A DNA stretch of 64,000 nt from the NCBI RefSeq assembly GCF_000384315.1, contig NZ_ARVW01000001.1, forward strand, positions 7,609,001 to 7,673,000, given 5' to 3'. The stretch's first letter is position 1; the number at the start of each line of letters is the position of its first letter. This DNA comes from Amycolatopsis nigrescens CSC17Ta-90 (GTDB lineage Bacteria > Actinomycetota > Actinomycetes > Mycobacteriales > Pseudonocardiaceae). Under the pieces are notes generated by a model. That model was not told where the DNA came from and searched no databases. It saw only the letters and a list, made by a program, of their open reading frames with translations. Positions 33,075 to 42,115 of this stretch are shown here, piece by piece. Made by a program: the position numbers and the translations under genes.

Positions 33075-34265
33075 TCACCGGAGGTCGACCGGCAGCTTCA
33101 CGAAGCCGTTGGCGAGCGTGTTGTCGATGTGCTCGAGAGCGGCGGCCGGCACGGCGAGGCGAGCGTGCGGAAAGCGGGAGGTCAGCTGCCCGAGCGCGAT
33201 CTGGGTCTCCATCCGGCCGAGCGTGGCGCCGAGGCAGTAGTGCGACCCGTGGCCGAAACTCAGGTGCCCGCGAGTATCGCGGTACAGGTCGAAATGGTCG
33301 GCGCGGTCGAACTTTGCTTCGTCTCGGTTCGCCGCGGACAGGGAGATCAGCACTATCGCTCCGGCGGGGATCGTCACCTCTCCGTAGGTCACCGGTTCGG
33401 TCGCTATCCGGTGCGTGGCGCACCGCACTGACGTATCGAAACGCAGGACCTCCTCCACCGCGTCGGGGATCAGCTCCGGCTTGTTCCTCAGCAATTGCCA
33501 CCGGTCCTGATCCTCGAGCATCAGCCGGACCGCGTTCCCGATCAGGTTCATGGTGGTCTCATGCCCGGCGATGAACAGGAGGTACACCGTGCCCATCAGT
33601 TCCCGGTCGGTCAGCCGGCCTTCGGCGGCACTCGCGGTGAGCAAGGCCGACAGCAGATCGTCCGCGGGGGCGGCACGTTTGGCATCGAACAGTGTGGTGA
33701 AGTAGTTCTCGATGGCCAAGGATGCAGGCCCGATCTTGCCAGGGTCGTCGCTGGTGACGGCTTGCGTCCAGCTTCGAAACCGCGGCCGGTCGGCGCGCGG
33801 CACACCGAGCAGTTCGCAGATCACGGTCATCGGCATCAGGAACGCGAACTCGCTGATGAGATCGATCGTCCGGCCGGTGTCCAGCTCGTCGAGCAGTGCC
33901 GCGCTGATTTCTTCCACTCGCGGGCGCAGGTTCTCCACCCGGGCCGGGGTGAACTGGGCGGTGAGCAACTTCCGCTGGCGAGCGTGCTCGGGGTCATCGT
34001 TGTTCAGCATGTGCGGGTAGTTCACCCTTGAGGCCCCGCGGTCTATCCCGGCCTTTTCGAGTAGTTCTTCATAAGCGTGGGCCAGTTTTCGCCAGTCCTT
34101 GCTCAACTTCGGGTTCTTCAAGGCGTGGAGTGCGTCGTGATGTCTGGTGATGACCCATAGCGGCATGAAGCCGCCCACGTCGGTCAGATGCACCGCGGTT
34201 TCCGCGCGAAGCGCCGCGTCGACCTTGTGCGAGTCTCCCCAATAGCCGGGCTCGAACATTCTCAT
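33075..34265 (-). CDS. Cytochrome P450
   Basis: 396 residues. LFIAGHETTMNLIGNAVRLM is the I-helix motif, EEVLRFDTSVRC holds ExxR, and LSFGHGSHYCLGATLGRME holds the haem Cys344. The sequence resembles CYP107-like soluble P450s of actinomycetes that modify macrolides, terpenes or xenobiotics. It lies six bases from the convergent MFS gene and 25 bases downstream of an unrecognised gene on the same strand. Redox partners are not encoded nearby. Confidence 0.9.
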   Translation of the reverse strand: MRMFEPGYWGDSHKVDAALRAETAVHLTDVGGFMPLWVITRHHDALHALKNPKLSKDWRKLAHAYEELLEKAGIDRGASRVNYPHMLNNDDPEHARQRKLLTAQFTPARVENLRPRVEEISAALLDELDTGRTIDLISEFAFLMPMTVICELLGVPRADRPRFRSWTQAVTSDDPGKIGPASLAIENYFTTLFDAKRAAPADDLLSALLTASAAEGRLTDRELMGTVYLLFIAGHETTMNLIGNAVRLMLEDQDRWQLLRNKPELIPDAVEEVLRFDTSVRCATHRIATEPVTYGEVTIPAGAIVLISLSAANRDEAKFDRADHFDLYRDTRGHLSFGHGSHYCLGATLGRMETQIALGQLTSRFPHARLAVPAAALEHIDNTLANGFVKLPVDLR

Positions 34266-34290
34266 CGGCTGCCCCCCGATCTCGTCAATG

Positions 34291-35088
34291 TCAGCGGATG
34301 CTCGCGGCGACTGTTTTCAACTGCTCGGCCAAAGCTGGGGAGGCGTAGGTCTTCAGCACCTCGCGGCGGATCGGGCAGGCGTTCAAGTCCGGGCACACCA
34401 GTGGGATCAAGACGCTCAGCGTCATGGACAAGTGTGTCGGGGGTAGCGCGCCAAGGATCTCCTTGACCCCGAACGCTGCGGTCGAACTCAGCACGTCGGC
34501 AAGGAACTTCGGAAACCGCAGCCGGAGAAGCCCGTCATAGATCGGTGTCTGAGTGAGTTTGGCATAGGTGCCCGGGTCGAGTCCTTTGGACAAGTCGTCG
34601 AGGCGGATGCAGAGCTGGTGCCCGTTGCGGCGGGCCCGATAGTGGAACGGAAGCTTGTCGAGTGTACGGTCGGCCAACCGGGTGTAGAAGCCGTCCTGGT
34701 CGAACGCGTAGGTGACGGCGTCGTCGACGAAGGTCGATCGGGCTTGGCCCAGTATTTCCTTGGAGCGCCCACGCCGCTCGGTCTTCCGGTCAGGTTTCGG
34801 CGTGACTTCTCGGGGTTGCCGTGGTGTTCGCGTCAGGCTCGGCTGTGTCCTTGGCGGTGTGTACCTGGCCGACGATGGTGGCGTGTTCCAGGTCGGACGG
34901 TGGGCCGGGGTTCGAGCCCTGGCAGGCCGATCGTAGGTGCGATGATCAGGGGCCTGGCCGCATTCACGTCCACGCTGAGATCCGTGAACATGCGCGCCCC
35001 CGCACTTCGGGCACCGGTACTGGTTGCGGGGAAGTCTTCTGCGGCCGGCCACCCACTCCACGTTAGGAACGGGATCGCCGCTGGTCAC
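34291..35088 (-). CDS. Hypothetical protein, N-terminal zinc-ribbon-like motif
   Basis: The open frame runs far upstream into the serine hydrolase gene, where it is only a shadow; GTG at 35088 (265 residues) is the first start that avoids this, with GTGs at 35061 and 35052 as alternatives. No good ribosome site is seen. Residues 26-43 contain CPKCGGAHVH and a third Cys, like a small zinc ribbon; residues about 55-110 are Pro/Arg/Thr-rich; the last 160 residues look like a folded domain (LPFHYRARRNGHQLCIRL, FPKFLADVLSSTAAFG). I do not recognise the family. It may have come with a mobile element, as codon use is less GC-biased than in its neighbours. Confidence 0.45.
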   Translation of the reverse strand: MTSGDPVPNVEWVAGRRRLPRNQYRCPKCGGAHVHGSQRGRECGQAPDHRTYDRPARARTPAHRPTWNTPPSSARYTPPRTQPSLTRTPRQPREVTPKPDRKTERRGRSKEILGQARSTFVDDAVTYAFDQDGFYTRLADRTLDKLPFHYRARRNGHQLCIRLDDLSKGLDPGTYAKLTQTPIYDGLLRLRFPKFLADVLSSTAAFGVKEILGALPPTHLSMTLSVLIPLVCPDLNACPIRREVLKTYASPALAEQLKTVAASIR

Positions 35089-35186
35089 TCGGCTGTTCCG
35101 GTCCGGACACCGACCGGGTGCGTCACCCCTCGCGTTGTAATTCGTCCTTGTGAGGCAACGTGGTTGACCCTCGTGGGTGGTCAGTC

Positions 35187-36326
35187 TCAGGGGTGGACCA
35201 GGGCTTCGGTGACGATCCTGGCGGTCTTCGAGGTGGAGGGCGGGCTGGTCAGGCTCGGCGGGCCGAGCCGGACGACCACGGTGTCCGAGCCGGGGTCGAC
35301 CTGGACGGTCTGGCCGCCGAGGCCCTGGGCCCAGTACATGTCCTGCGGGGCGGAAGGGATGAGCTGGGTGTGCGGGGCGTTGGCGCTGTCTTCGCGGGTC
35401 ATGGGGGAGCCCACGCTGGCGACGGGGCCGAGCCGGTTGAGCCACCAGAGGTAGCCGTAGGCGGTGGTGAGGTCCTGCGACGGCTTTCCGGTGGCGTCGC
35501 CGACCCACTGCTCGGATACGACCTGGGTGTCGTTCCAGTGCCCGTTGCGCAGGAAGAGGTAGCCGAAGCGGGCCATGTCCTGGCAGGTGGACTGCATGCC
35601 GAAGAACATGTTGGTGTTGACGGCCCGGTCCCGGGTCAGGTCCGTGTGCTGCATGCCCAGCGGCTCGAAGAGCTTCTTCTCGGCGTAGTCGGCGGGTGCG
35701 TCGCCGGTGGCCGTTTGGAGCACGTCGTCGAGGGTCTGGATGGCGGTGTTGTTGTAGGCCCACACCTCGCCGGGAGGCACGTCCTGCGGCTGGGAGACGG
35801 CGAAGGCCGTCCGATCCGGCGCCGCGAAGACCTGGCCGGTATCGGTGACCAGGTCCTTCCAGTGGCGGCCGGAGTCGTTGCTCAGCAGGTCCTTGACCGT
35901 GACGTCGGCCGACGGGGTACCGACCCAGGAGGGAAGGTATTTCGACGCCGCGTCGTCGATGCTGAGCTTTTGCTCGGCCTGTGCGATCCCGACCAGGGTG
36001 CTCGATACCGACTTGGTCGCCGAGAACACCTCCTGGGTGGACTCGGGACCGGTGTCGTTCCAGTACCAGTCGGCGACCAGCCGCCCGTGCCGGACGACCG
36101 CGAGGCAGTTCGACTTGTCCGCCTTCAATTCTTCGGCTATCTGCGCCAGCTTGGCCGGGTCGAACCCGGCCGCGGCGGGGTCACCGCGTTCCCATTCCGC
36201 GCCTGGATATGGCCCATCATCCACCCGGCCCGCGAAAGCTGAATCGTTCGACGCGACGGCCACGCCGGCCATCATCACGGCGGCGGCAGCGACGGCGAAA
36301 ACCCTGCGACGAACGGAAACCAGCAT
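35187..36326 (-). CDS. Exported serine hydrolase, beta-lactamase/class C PBP family
   Basis: 379 residues from ATG 36326, preceded by GGAGG at five bases. A signal peptide is clear (RRRVFAVAAAAVMMAGVAVA). Catalytic motif SxxK is S102-A-T-K105 in VFSATKSVSSTLVG; the second motif is Y191-N-N in GEVWAYNNTAIQ. The C-terminal motif near WAQGLGGQTVQVDPG replaces KTG, as in many esterase-like members of the family. It probably hydrolyses a cell-wall peptide or an ester outside the cell. An AT-rich inverted repeat lies upstream. Confidence 0.87.
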   Translation of the reverse strand: MLVSVRRRVFAVAAAAVMMAGVAVASNDSAFAGRVDDGPYPGAEWERGDPAAAGFDPAKLAQIAEELKADKSNCLAVVRHGRLVADWYWNDTGPESTQEVFSATKSVSSTLVGIAQAEQKLSIDDAASKYLPSWVGTPSADVTVKDLLSNDSGRHWKDLVTDTGQVFAAPDRTAFAVSQPQDVPPGEVWAYNNTAIQTLDDVLQTATGDAPADYAEKKLFEPLGMQHTDLTRDRAVNTNMFFGMQSTCQDMARFGYLFLRNGHWNDTQVVSEQWVGDATGKPSQDLTTAYGYLWWLNRLGPVASVGSPMTREDSANAPHTQLIPSAPQDMYWAQGLGGQTVQVDPGSDTVVVRLGPPSLTSPPSTSKTARIVTEALVHP

Positions 36327-36391
36327 GACTACCTCCGGCGCGGCAATTCTACTCGGATGCAGGGGAAACAATGGAGGCAACAGGGAATGCA

Positions 36392-36440
36392 TGTCAACAG
36401 TTGTCATCTTAATAAGTCCGGGGAGTCCCGAACTTATTAA
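36392..36440 (-). promoter_or_regulatory. Possible promoter with AT-rich inverted repeat
   Basis: Arms 36409-36422 (TTAATAAGTCCGGG) and 36427-36440 (CCCGAACTTATTAA) form a 14-base inverted repeat with one mismatch and a four-base spacer. On the minus strand a TTGACA (36397-36392) follows it, about 65 bases upstream of the serine hydrolase start. The repeat could be an operator of that gene or the terminator of the SRPBCC gene that ends at 36462. Confidence 0.4.
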
Positions 36441-36461
36441 TAAGAAGAGCGTCCACCGGAT

Positions 36462-36905
36462 TCAGGCTTGGTCCAGGGCGGCGTGCAGGCGTGGCCTCGT
36501 GTAGTGGCGCCAGGTGAGGGCGAGTGCTTGTGCGATCAGGGTACCGAGCACGGGAATGGTGCTGTCGAAGCGGATTTCGTAGTCCAGGCGGGTGCCGGTG
36601 GGGCAGGGGCTGAGGTTGACACGGCCGCGGTGATCGCGGATCGGGCCGCCGCGCAGCGTGCGGTATTCGAGGAGCACGGGTCGCTGGTAGGCGGTGATCT
36701 CTTCCAAGATGGTGACACCGGGCAGGGCGATGCGGCGAAGGCTGCCGAGCCCGTTCGGGGTGCGGGGGTCGGCTGCGTTGCGGACGCGGTGGAACCTGCC
36801 TGGCCAGAGCGTGTCCCAGTGGTCGGTGAGGTGGTCGAACACGGTCTCGGGCGGCGCCTCGAACTGGTCCTGGAAACGCAGGACGTGCCGGGGACCGGTG
36901 GTCAT
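36462..36905 (-). CDS. SRPBCC family protein
   Basis: 147 residues, a single small START/Bet v1-like domain: VLRFQDQFEAPPETVFDHLT at the start, GLGSLRRIALPGVTILEEIT, then LDYEIRFDSTIPVLGTLIAQ near the end. Such proteins bind hydrophobic ligands or act as cyclases; nothing here tells which. Ribosome site GGAAGGGG precedes ATG 36905. Upstream on the minus strand a TATAAT (36940-36935) could be its -10 box, without a clear -35. Confidence 0.78.
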   Translation of the reverse strand: MTTGPRHVLRFQDQFEAPPETVFDHLTDHWDTLWPGRFHRVRNAADPRTPNGLGSLRRIALPGVTILEEITAYQRPVLLEYRTLRGGPIRDHRGRVNLSPCPTGTRLDYEIRFDSTIPVLGTLIAQALALTWRHYTRPRLHAALDQA

Positions 36906-37276
36906 GGCCTCGCCCCTTCCGTCAGATAACGTGAATTATATTCATGATTGCCGCCATGCGGCGAGCCGGGTTTGAGAGCAAAGGTGGGGCGTAGTCGTCC
37001 TGGCTACCTACGGTGATTGCGCTGGCGGCGGCAAACCGCTGACCAGCAACGGAAACCGTGAACGTCGCCCCGCCTGTTCCGGGTGCTCTCCGGTAGGGAA
37101 AACTCCACCGCGCAAGATGGGGTGGTTCCCAGGAACGTTTCGGGGGTCACCTTGATCGCGCGCCGGGCGAAGGCCGGACAGTCTTGTGCCGTGGCCCGGA
37201 TTACTGACTTTCGACCCCGACCAAGGGACGGTGGCATGCGGGCGCCTCGGTCGCGGCGAGTATCGGAGAGCTCCGA
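36906..37276. other. Gene-free stretch
   Basis: This 371-base gap separates the SRPBCC gene from the divergent DMT transporter. Apart from the TATAAT on the minus strand at 36935-36940 and a short unsupported frame (37083-37280) I see no gene, repeat or convincing hairpin. The transporter promoter should lie here. Confidence 0.5.
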
Positions 37277-38206
37277 ATGAACCTCATCGGGATCGCGTTC
37301 GCCATGGTGGGCGCCGTCTTCGCCGCGCTGGCCGCGCACATGCAGCACCGGGCCGTGCATACGACCATGCGGGACGCCGGCGACGGGACGACGCTGCGCC
37401 TGCGTTCGTTCAGCCGGTTGTTGCGCCAGCGGGGCTGGCTGCTCGGCCTGCTCGCGATGACCGCCGGTGGGACCCTGCACGCGGTGGCGCTCGGCCTCGC
37501 GCCGATCATCGTGGTGCAGCCGGTCGGGGTGATCGCGGTCGCCGCGACCGCGTTGTTCGCCGCCAGGGCCGGCGGGCCGAGGCTCAGCGGGCGCGGCTGG
37601 CTGGCCATCGCCGCGATCGCGGCCGGCGTTGCCGGTTTCGTCGGGATCGCGGCGAACAACACCACACCGACCGAGGTGACCGGCTCGGACGGCCTCCAGG
37701 CCGGTCAGCTCGTCGCGGTCGGGGTGGCCGCCATGTGCCTGCTCGCGATGGCGACGAGGGGGCGGGTCCGCGGGGTCGCGTTCGCCACCGCCGCGGCCAT
37801 GGCCTACGGGCTGGTGTCGGTGCTGACCAGGGCGGTGCTCCAGCAGGCCCAGCACGGCGGCCCGCTCGCCGCGCTGATCGCCTCCGCGGTCGCCATCGTG
37901 CTCGCCCTCGTTCTCGGCGCCTGGCTGGTGCAGCAGGCCTACGCCAGCGCACCGCCGCACACGGTGATGGCGTGCATCACCGTGGTGGACCCGATCGTCG
38001 CCGTGGCCATCGGGATCGGCCTGCTCGGCGAAGCGGCCTCGATCAGCGGCTGGGTCGCCGTGTCCGGGTCGCTTTGCGCACTTCTCGCGGTCGGTGGCGT
38101 ACTGGCGCTGGCCGGCCTCACCGAGCATTACGGCGGGAACCACCGCCCGCCCGCGGCCCCGGACGCGAACACGCGACCGGCGCCGGAACCCCTCCGCGTT
38201 GGCTGA
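37277..38206 (+). CDS. DMT (EamA-like) family transporter
   Basis: 309 residues with about nine or ten hydrophobic segments, beginning GIAFAMVGAVFAALAAHMQH and including LHAVALGLAPIIVVQPVGVI and the matching second half AYASAPPHTVMACITVVDPI, an internal duplication typical of drug/metabolite transporters. The C-terminal 30 residues are hydrophilic and Pro-rich. The substrate is unknown. Convergent with the TetR gene five bases downstream. Confidence 0.85.
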   Translation: MNLIGIAFAMVGAVFAALAAHMQHRAVHTTMRDAGDGTTLRLRSFSRLLRQRGWLLGLLAMTAGGTLHAVALGLAPIIVVQPVGVIAVAATALFAARAGGPRLSGRGWLAIAAIAAGVAGFVGIAANNTTPTEVTGSDGLQAGQLVAVGVAAMCLLAMATRGRVRGVAFATAAAMAYGLVSVLTRAVLQQAQHGGPLAALIASAVAIVLALVLGAWLVQQAYASAPPHTVMACITVVDPIVAVAIGIGLLGEAASISGWVAVSGSLCALLAVGGVLALAGLTEHYGGNHRPPAAPDANTRPAPEPLRVG

Positions 38207-38211
38207 CCCGC

Positions 38212-38958
38212 TCAAGGTTCGCGGGGCTGCTCCTCGCGGCCGTGGTGGACGTGGAAGCCGTCCAGTATTCGCTCGAGCCCGTAGTGGAAGTTCTCCTCAC
38301 GGCGCCGGTGCAGGTCCTGGCCGGCCGATCCGGTGAAGGTTTCGCGCAGCCGCGGGTAATCCTGCGCGGCCTCTTCGACCGCCGGCCGTAGCCGCTCGGA
38401 CCAGCCCTGCTCGGTCTCGCCGCTGCGGCTGACCATCGTCAGCCACGCGGCTTCGCTGATCGCCGTGCCGATGACGTAGGCGCTGACCGTGCTGATCGCC
38501 TTGTCGGCCTCGTCGAGCGGAAAATCCGCCGCCTCGAACAGGGCGAGCATGCGGTCGTTCAGCCGCATCACGTTCGGCCCGAGGTAGGACAGCCCGACTT
38601 CGCCGAGCAGCGAAGCGATCCAGGGGTGCCGCAGGATCATCGCCCGCAGGCTGTCCGCGCAGACGGTCACCGATGCCCGCCAGCCGGCCGGATCGTCGGC
38701 GGACGGCACCTCGATCTCGCCGTAGACCTCGTCCACGACCAGCTCGATCAGCTCGTCCTTGTTGGCCACATGCCGGTAGAGGGAGGTCGCCCCGGCGTCC
38801 AGCCTGCCGCCGAGGCGTCGCATGCTCAGGTCTTCGATTCCTTCGGTGTCGAGCAGCTGGACGGCCTCGGCCACGATCTGCTCCCGGCTCAGCGCCGGCC
38901 GCTCGCGTCGGCGCGGACGCGTCCATACCGAAGGGATCGGCTGTTCGTCGGCTGGCAT
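38212..38958 (-). CDS. TetR family repressor (TetR_C class)
   Basis: 248 residues from ATG 38958 (AGGAGG upstream); an upstream in-frame ATG would run through the operator region. The N-terminal HTH is ALSREQIVAEAVQLLDTEG, MRRLGGRLDAGATSLYRHVA and NKDELIELVVDEVYGEI, the classic TetR pattern; the C-terminal ligand-binding half is like tetracycline-repressor-type C domains. Divergent from the DHA2 exporter at 39099, with two matching 17-base operator-like sites between them. Confidence 0.92.
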   Translation of the reverse strand: MPADEQPIPSVWTRPRRRERPALSREQIVAEAVQLLDTEGIEDLSMRRLGGRLDAGATSLYRHVANKDELIELVVDEVYGEIEVPSADDPAGWRASVTVCADSLRAMILRHPWIASLLGEVGLSYLGPNVMRLNDRMLALFEAADFPLDEADKAISTVSAYVIGTAISEAAWLTMVSRSGETEQGWSERLRPAVEEAAQDYPRLRETFTGSAGQDLHRRREENFHYGLERILDGFHVHHGREEQPREP

Positions 38959-38991
38959 CGGACCTCCTCTGTCGCTCTTCGGTATCACCGT

Positions 38992-39062
38992 AGCGCACAC
39001 CGTGCGCATCATGCGAACACCAGTCTTGCGCACGGCGGAAGGCTGTGCGTACAGTGTGCGCA
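38992..39062. promoter_or_regulatory. TetR operators and DHA2 exporter promoter
   Basis: Two 17-base sites share the pattern TGCGNAC-N3-GTGCGCA: AGCGCACACCGTGCGCA (38992-39008) and TGCGTACAGTGTGCGCA (39046-39062). The second covers the -10 box TACAGT (39050-39055) of a promoter whose -35 is TTGCGC (39026-39031), 18 bases upstream, so repressor binding would block exporter transcription. The first lies 34 bases from the TetR start and could serve autoregulation. Extra half-sites occur at 39012, 39027 and 39075. Confidence 0.7.
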
Positions 39063-39098
39063 ACGAGAGCACGACGTACGCATACTGGAGGGGTTGTC

Positions 39099-40604
39099 AT
39101 GGAAGAGCGGAACCCGAGACGCTGGCTGATCCTGGTCGTGCTGTGCCTGAGCACGCTGGTGCTGGTCGTCGACAACATGGTGCTCACGGTGGCGGTTCCG
39201 CCGCTGACCGCGGATCTCGGCGCCAGCGCCCAGGACATCCAGTGGGTGCTGGAGTCCTACATGCTGGTCTTCGCCGGCCTGCTGCTCACCGCGGGCAGCC
39301 TGTCCGACCGGTTCGGCAGGCGGCGGGTCATGATCATCGGCCTGGCTTTGTTCGGGGCGGCTTCGCTGGTGGCCACGTTCGCCGCGAGCCCCGGCCAGCT
39401 GATCATCGCCAGGGTGGTGATGGGCGTCGGTGGCGCGCTGATCATGCCGAGCACGCTGTCGATCCTGATCACCGTCTTCGATGAGACCGAACGACGCCGG
39501 GCGATGGCGGCGTGGAGCGCGGTGGCCATGGTCGGCCTGATCGCCGGACCCGTCCTCGGCGGTGTGCTGATCGCCTGGTTCTGGTGGGGTGCGGTCTTCC
39601 TGATCAACGTGCCGATCGCGATCGTGGCGATCATCGCGGCGCTCGTGCTGATGCCGGAGTCCAAGGGGCCGTGGCAGAAACCCGACCCCATCGGCGCGAT
39701 CCACTCGGTGCTCGGCATGACGGCATTGGTCTGGACGATCAACGAACTGCCGAAGGACGGCCTCGCCAGCGCGGAAACGCTGACCGCGCTCATCGTCGCC
39801 GTGCTCGGCCTCGCCGGGTTCGTGTGCTGGGAGCTGCGCACGAGCTCCCCGATGGTCCCGCTGAAGCTGTTCCGCGACCGCAACTTCAGCGGCGGCAGCC
39901 TGTCACTCGCGCTGGTGCAGATCGGCAACGGCGGGCTGATGCTGGTGCTCACCCAGTACCTGCAGTTCGTGCTCCGCTACACCCCGACCCAGGCCGGCCT
40001 TGCCTTCATCCCGATGGCCTTGGCCTCCCTGACCTTCAACACCCTCGGCGCTACCCTCGGGCAGAAGATCGGCAACCGGGCACTGGCGGCCGCCGGTCTC
40101 ACCGTGATGGCGGGTGGGTTCGCCCTGCTGGCTACCGTCTCCGCCGACGGCGGGTTCACCATGCCGGGCATCGCCCTGTTCGTGCTCGGCGCGGGTGGCG
40201 GGCTGGCCATGCCCGCGGCCATCGCGGCGCTGATGGGTGCCGTGCCGGGAGAACACGCCGGCGTCGGGTCCGCGCTCAACGACACCATCCAGCAGATGGG
40301 CGCGGCGCTGGGCGTCGCCATTCTCGGCAGTGTCGTGACCACCATGTTCGCCGGGGCGATGCCCGCTTCGGCTCCCGAATCCGCGCGGCATTCGATCGGT
40401 GACGCGCTCGGCGTCGCCGCCGGCAACCGGGACGCCGGGCTCGCCGAGGCCGCCCGCGAAGGCTTCACCTCGGCGATGTCCACCGGCTTCCTGATCGCTG
40501 CCTGCGGCGTGCTGGTCGCGGCCGTACTGGCCTTCGTCGTCATGCGTGATCGCAAGCCGAGCCCGGAAACCGGCCAGGTGACGGTACCCGTCGCCGGCCA
40601 CTGA
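39099..40604 (+). CDS. DHA2 family drug exporter (EmrB/QacA type, 14 TM)
   Basis: 501 residues from ATG 39099. LVLVVDNMVLTVAVPPLTAD and SYMLVFAGLLLTAGSLSDRF GRR (motif A), plus AMVGLIAGPVLGGVLIAWFW (motif C), mark a 14-segment DHA2 proton-drug antiporter. Regulated by the divergent TetR protein through the operators in between. It is followed by a serine hydrolase and a RibD-like reductase in the same direction, which may be co-induced for xenobiotic handling. Confidence 0.93.
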   Translation: MEERNPRRWLILVVLCLSTLVLVVDNMVLTVAVPPLTADLGASAQDIQWVLESYMLVFAGLLLTAGSLSDRFGRRRVMIIGLALFGAASLVATFAASPGQLIIARVVMGVGGALIMPSTLSILITVFDETERRRAMAAWSAVAMVGLIAGPVLGGVLIAWFWWGAVFLINVPIAIVAIIAALVLMPESKGPWQKPDPIGAIHSVLGMTALVWTINELPKDGLASAETLTALIVAVLGLAGFVCWELRTSSPMVPLKLFRDRNFSGGSLSLALVQIGNGGLMLVLTQYLQFVLRYTPTQAGLAFIPMALASLTFNTLGATLGQKIGNRALAAAGLTVMAGGFALLATVSADGGFTMPGIALFVLGAGGGLAMPAAIAALMGAVPGEHAGVGSALNDTIQQMGAALGVAILGSVVTTMFAGAMPASAPESARHSIGDALGVAAGNRDAGLAEAAREGFTSAMSTGFLIAACGVLVAAVLAFVVMRDRKPSPETGQVTVPVAGH

Positions 40605-40641
40605 CCTTGCCCGAAAACGACCACTGATCAAGGAGAAACCG

Positions 40642-42018
40642 ATGTCTTTCGACTTCGCCCACTGGCAGGCCAGGCTCGACGAGCTGAGCGCCACCTACCA
40701 CGTGCCCGGTGCGGCACTGGCCGTACTGACCGAAGGGAACGTCCACGAGCTGGCCACTGGCGTGCTGCATCGGGGAACCGGCGTGGAGACGACCCCCGGC
40801 TCGGTGTTCCTGCTCGGCTCGATCGCCAAGGTCTACACCGCGACGCTGGTGATGCGGCTGGCCGACGCCGGCGAGCTGGACCTCGACGCGCCGGTGGTGA
40901 GCGTGCTACCGGAATTCGGCACGGTGGATCCCGAAGCGACCGGAAAGATCACCGTCCGGCAGCTGCTCAGCCACACCAGCGGGCTCACCTGCGACTTCAA
41001 CCACGACACCGGCCGGGGTGACGACTGCCTCGCCCGGTATGTCGAGGCGGCGAGGGGAGTGGCGATGGACTGTCCACCGGGGATCGCGGTCTCCTACAGC
41101 AGCGTCGGTTACGCCGTGCTCGGCCGGATCATCGAGGTGCTGACCGGTCAGACCTGGGACCAGGCGCTCAAGGATCGGCTCCTCACGCCGCTCGGGCTCA
41201 CCAGCACGATGACCCTGCCCGAAGAGGCCCTGAGCTTCCGGGTCGCCATGTCGCATCTCGGCGAGCCGGGCGAGTACCCGGATCCGGCGCCGGCATGGGA
41301 TCTCATGCCGCGCTCGGCGGGGCCCGGCGGCCGGGTCATCGCCAGCGCCGGCGACATCGTCCGGCTGGCCAGGATGCACCTCGACGGCGGCATGGCGCCG
41401 GACGGTACCCGTCTGATGTCCGCCGCCGCGGTCGCGGCGATGCGGCGGCGCGAGGTCGACGTCCCCGACAAGTGGACCGTCAGTGCCGACGGATGGGGAC
41501 TCGGCTGGTCGCTGTACGACTGGGACGGGATCCCCGGGTTCGGTCACGACGGCGCCGCGGTCGGGCAGTACGCCTACCTGCGGGTGGTGCCGGGCGCCGG
41601 CGTGGCCGTCGCGTTGACCACCAACGGCGGTGGCGCACGCCAGCTTTACGCCGCTCTGTTCCGGGAACTGCTGGCCGAACTGGCGGGCGTGCGGATGCCG
41701 GACCCCTTCGAGCCCGCGGCGCGACCGCCCGCGGTGGACATCGCTCCGTTCGTCGGCACCTACCGGCGCGAAGGCGTGGTCATCACCGTCACCGAGCAGG
41801 ACGGCAGGCCGCATCTGGTGTACGAGTTCGTCGACGGCATGAAAGACCTGTCCCCGCCGATCGAAGCGGACCTGGTGCCGATCTCGGAGACGGTGTTCGC
41901 CGGGACCGGTGCGGGCCCGGCCTTCAGCGAGGGCTGGATGCCCGTGGTGTTCGCCGGCCTGCGGGACGGCAACGACTACTGCTACATCGGCATGCGCGCG
42001 GCACCGAAGGTCGCCTGA
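40642..42018 (+). CDS. Cytosolic serine hydrolase, beta-lactamase/EstB family
   Basis: 458 residues with AAGGAG eight bases before the ATG. No signal peptide. SxxK motif is S60-I-A-K63 in VFLLGSIAKVYTATLVMRL; the Tyr motif is YSSVGYAVLGRI; FGHDGAAVGQYAYLRVVPGA corresponds to the third (HxG-like) motif. A C-terminal beta-rich extension (about 370-455) is of the lipocalin-like type often seen in these enzymes. Likely an esterase, amidase or D-aminopeptidase-like enzyme, 37 bases downstream of the exporter. Confidence 0.87.
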   Translation: MSFDFAHWQARLDELSATYHVPGAALAVLTEGNVHELATGVLHRGTGVETTPGSVFLLGSIAKVYTATLVMRLADAGELDLDAPVVSVLPEFGTVDPEATGKITVRQLLSHTSGLTCDFNHDTGRGDDCLARYVEAARGVAMDCPPGIAVSYSSVGYAVLGRIIEVLTGQTWDQALKDRLLTPLGLTSTMTLPEEALSFRVAMSHLGEPGEYPDPAPAWDLMPRSAGPGGRVIASAGDIVRLARMHLDGGMAPDGTRLMSAAAVAAMRRREVDVPDKWTVSADGWGLGWSLYDWDGIPGFGHDGAAVGQYAYLRVVPGAGVAVALTTNGGGARQLYAALFRELLAELAGVRMPDPFEPAARPPAVDIAPFVGTYRREGVVITVTEQDGRPHLVYEFVDGMKDLSPPIEADLVPISETVFAGTGAGPAFSEGWMPVVFAGLRDGNDYCYIGMRAAPKVA

Positions 42019-42115
42019 CCCGCCGCTGTGCAGAACGCGCGCGAGGATGTCGATTCCGGGCGGCGCGGTTCGACGCCATGGCAGAAGGTCGTTCCCCATC
42101 GACAGGAGAAGTGCC

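Noticed and set aside
37083..37280. 65-codon frame before the DMT transporter
   Set aside because: No ribosome site, overlaps the transporter start, and the translation is Arg-rich with no feature.
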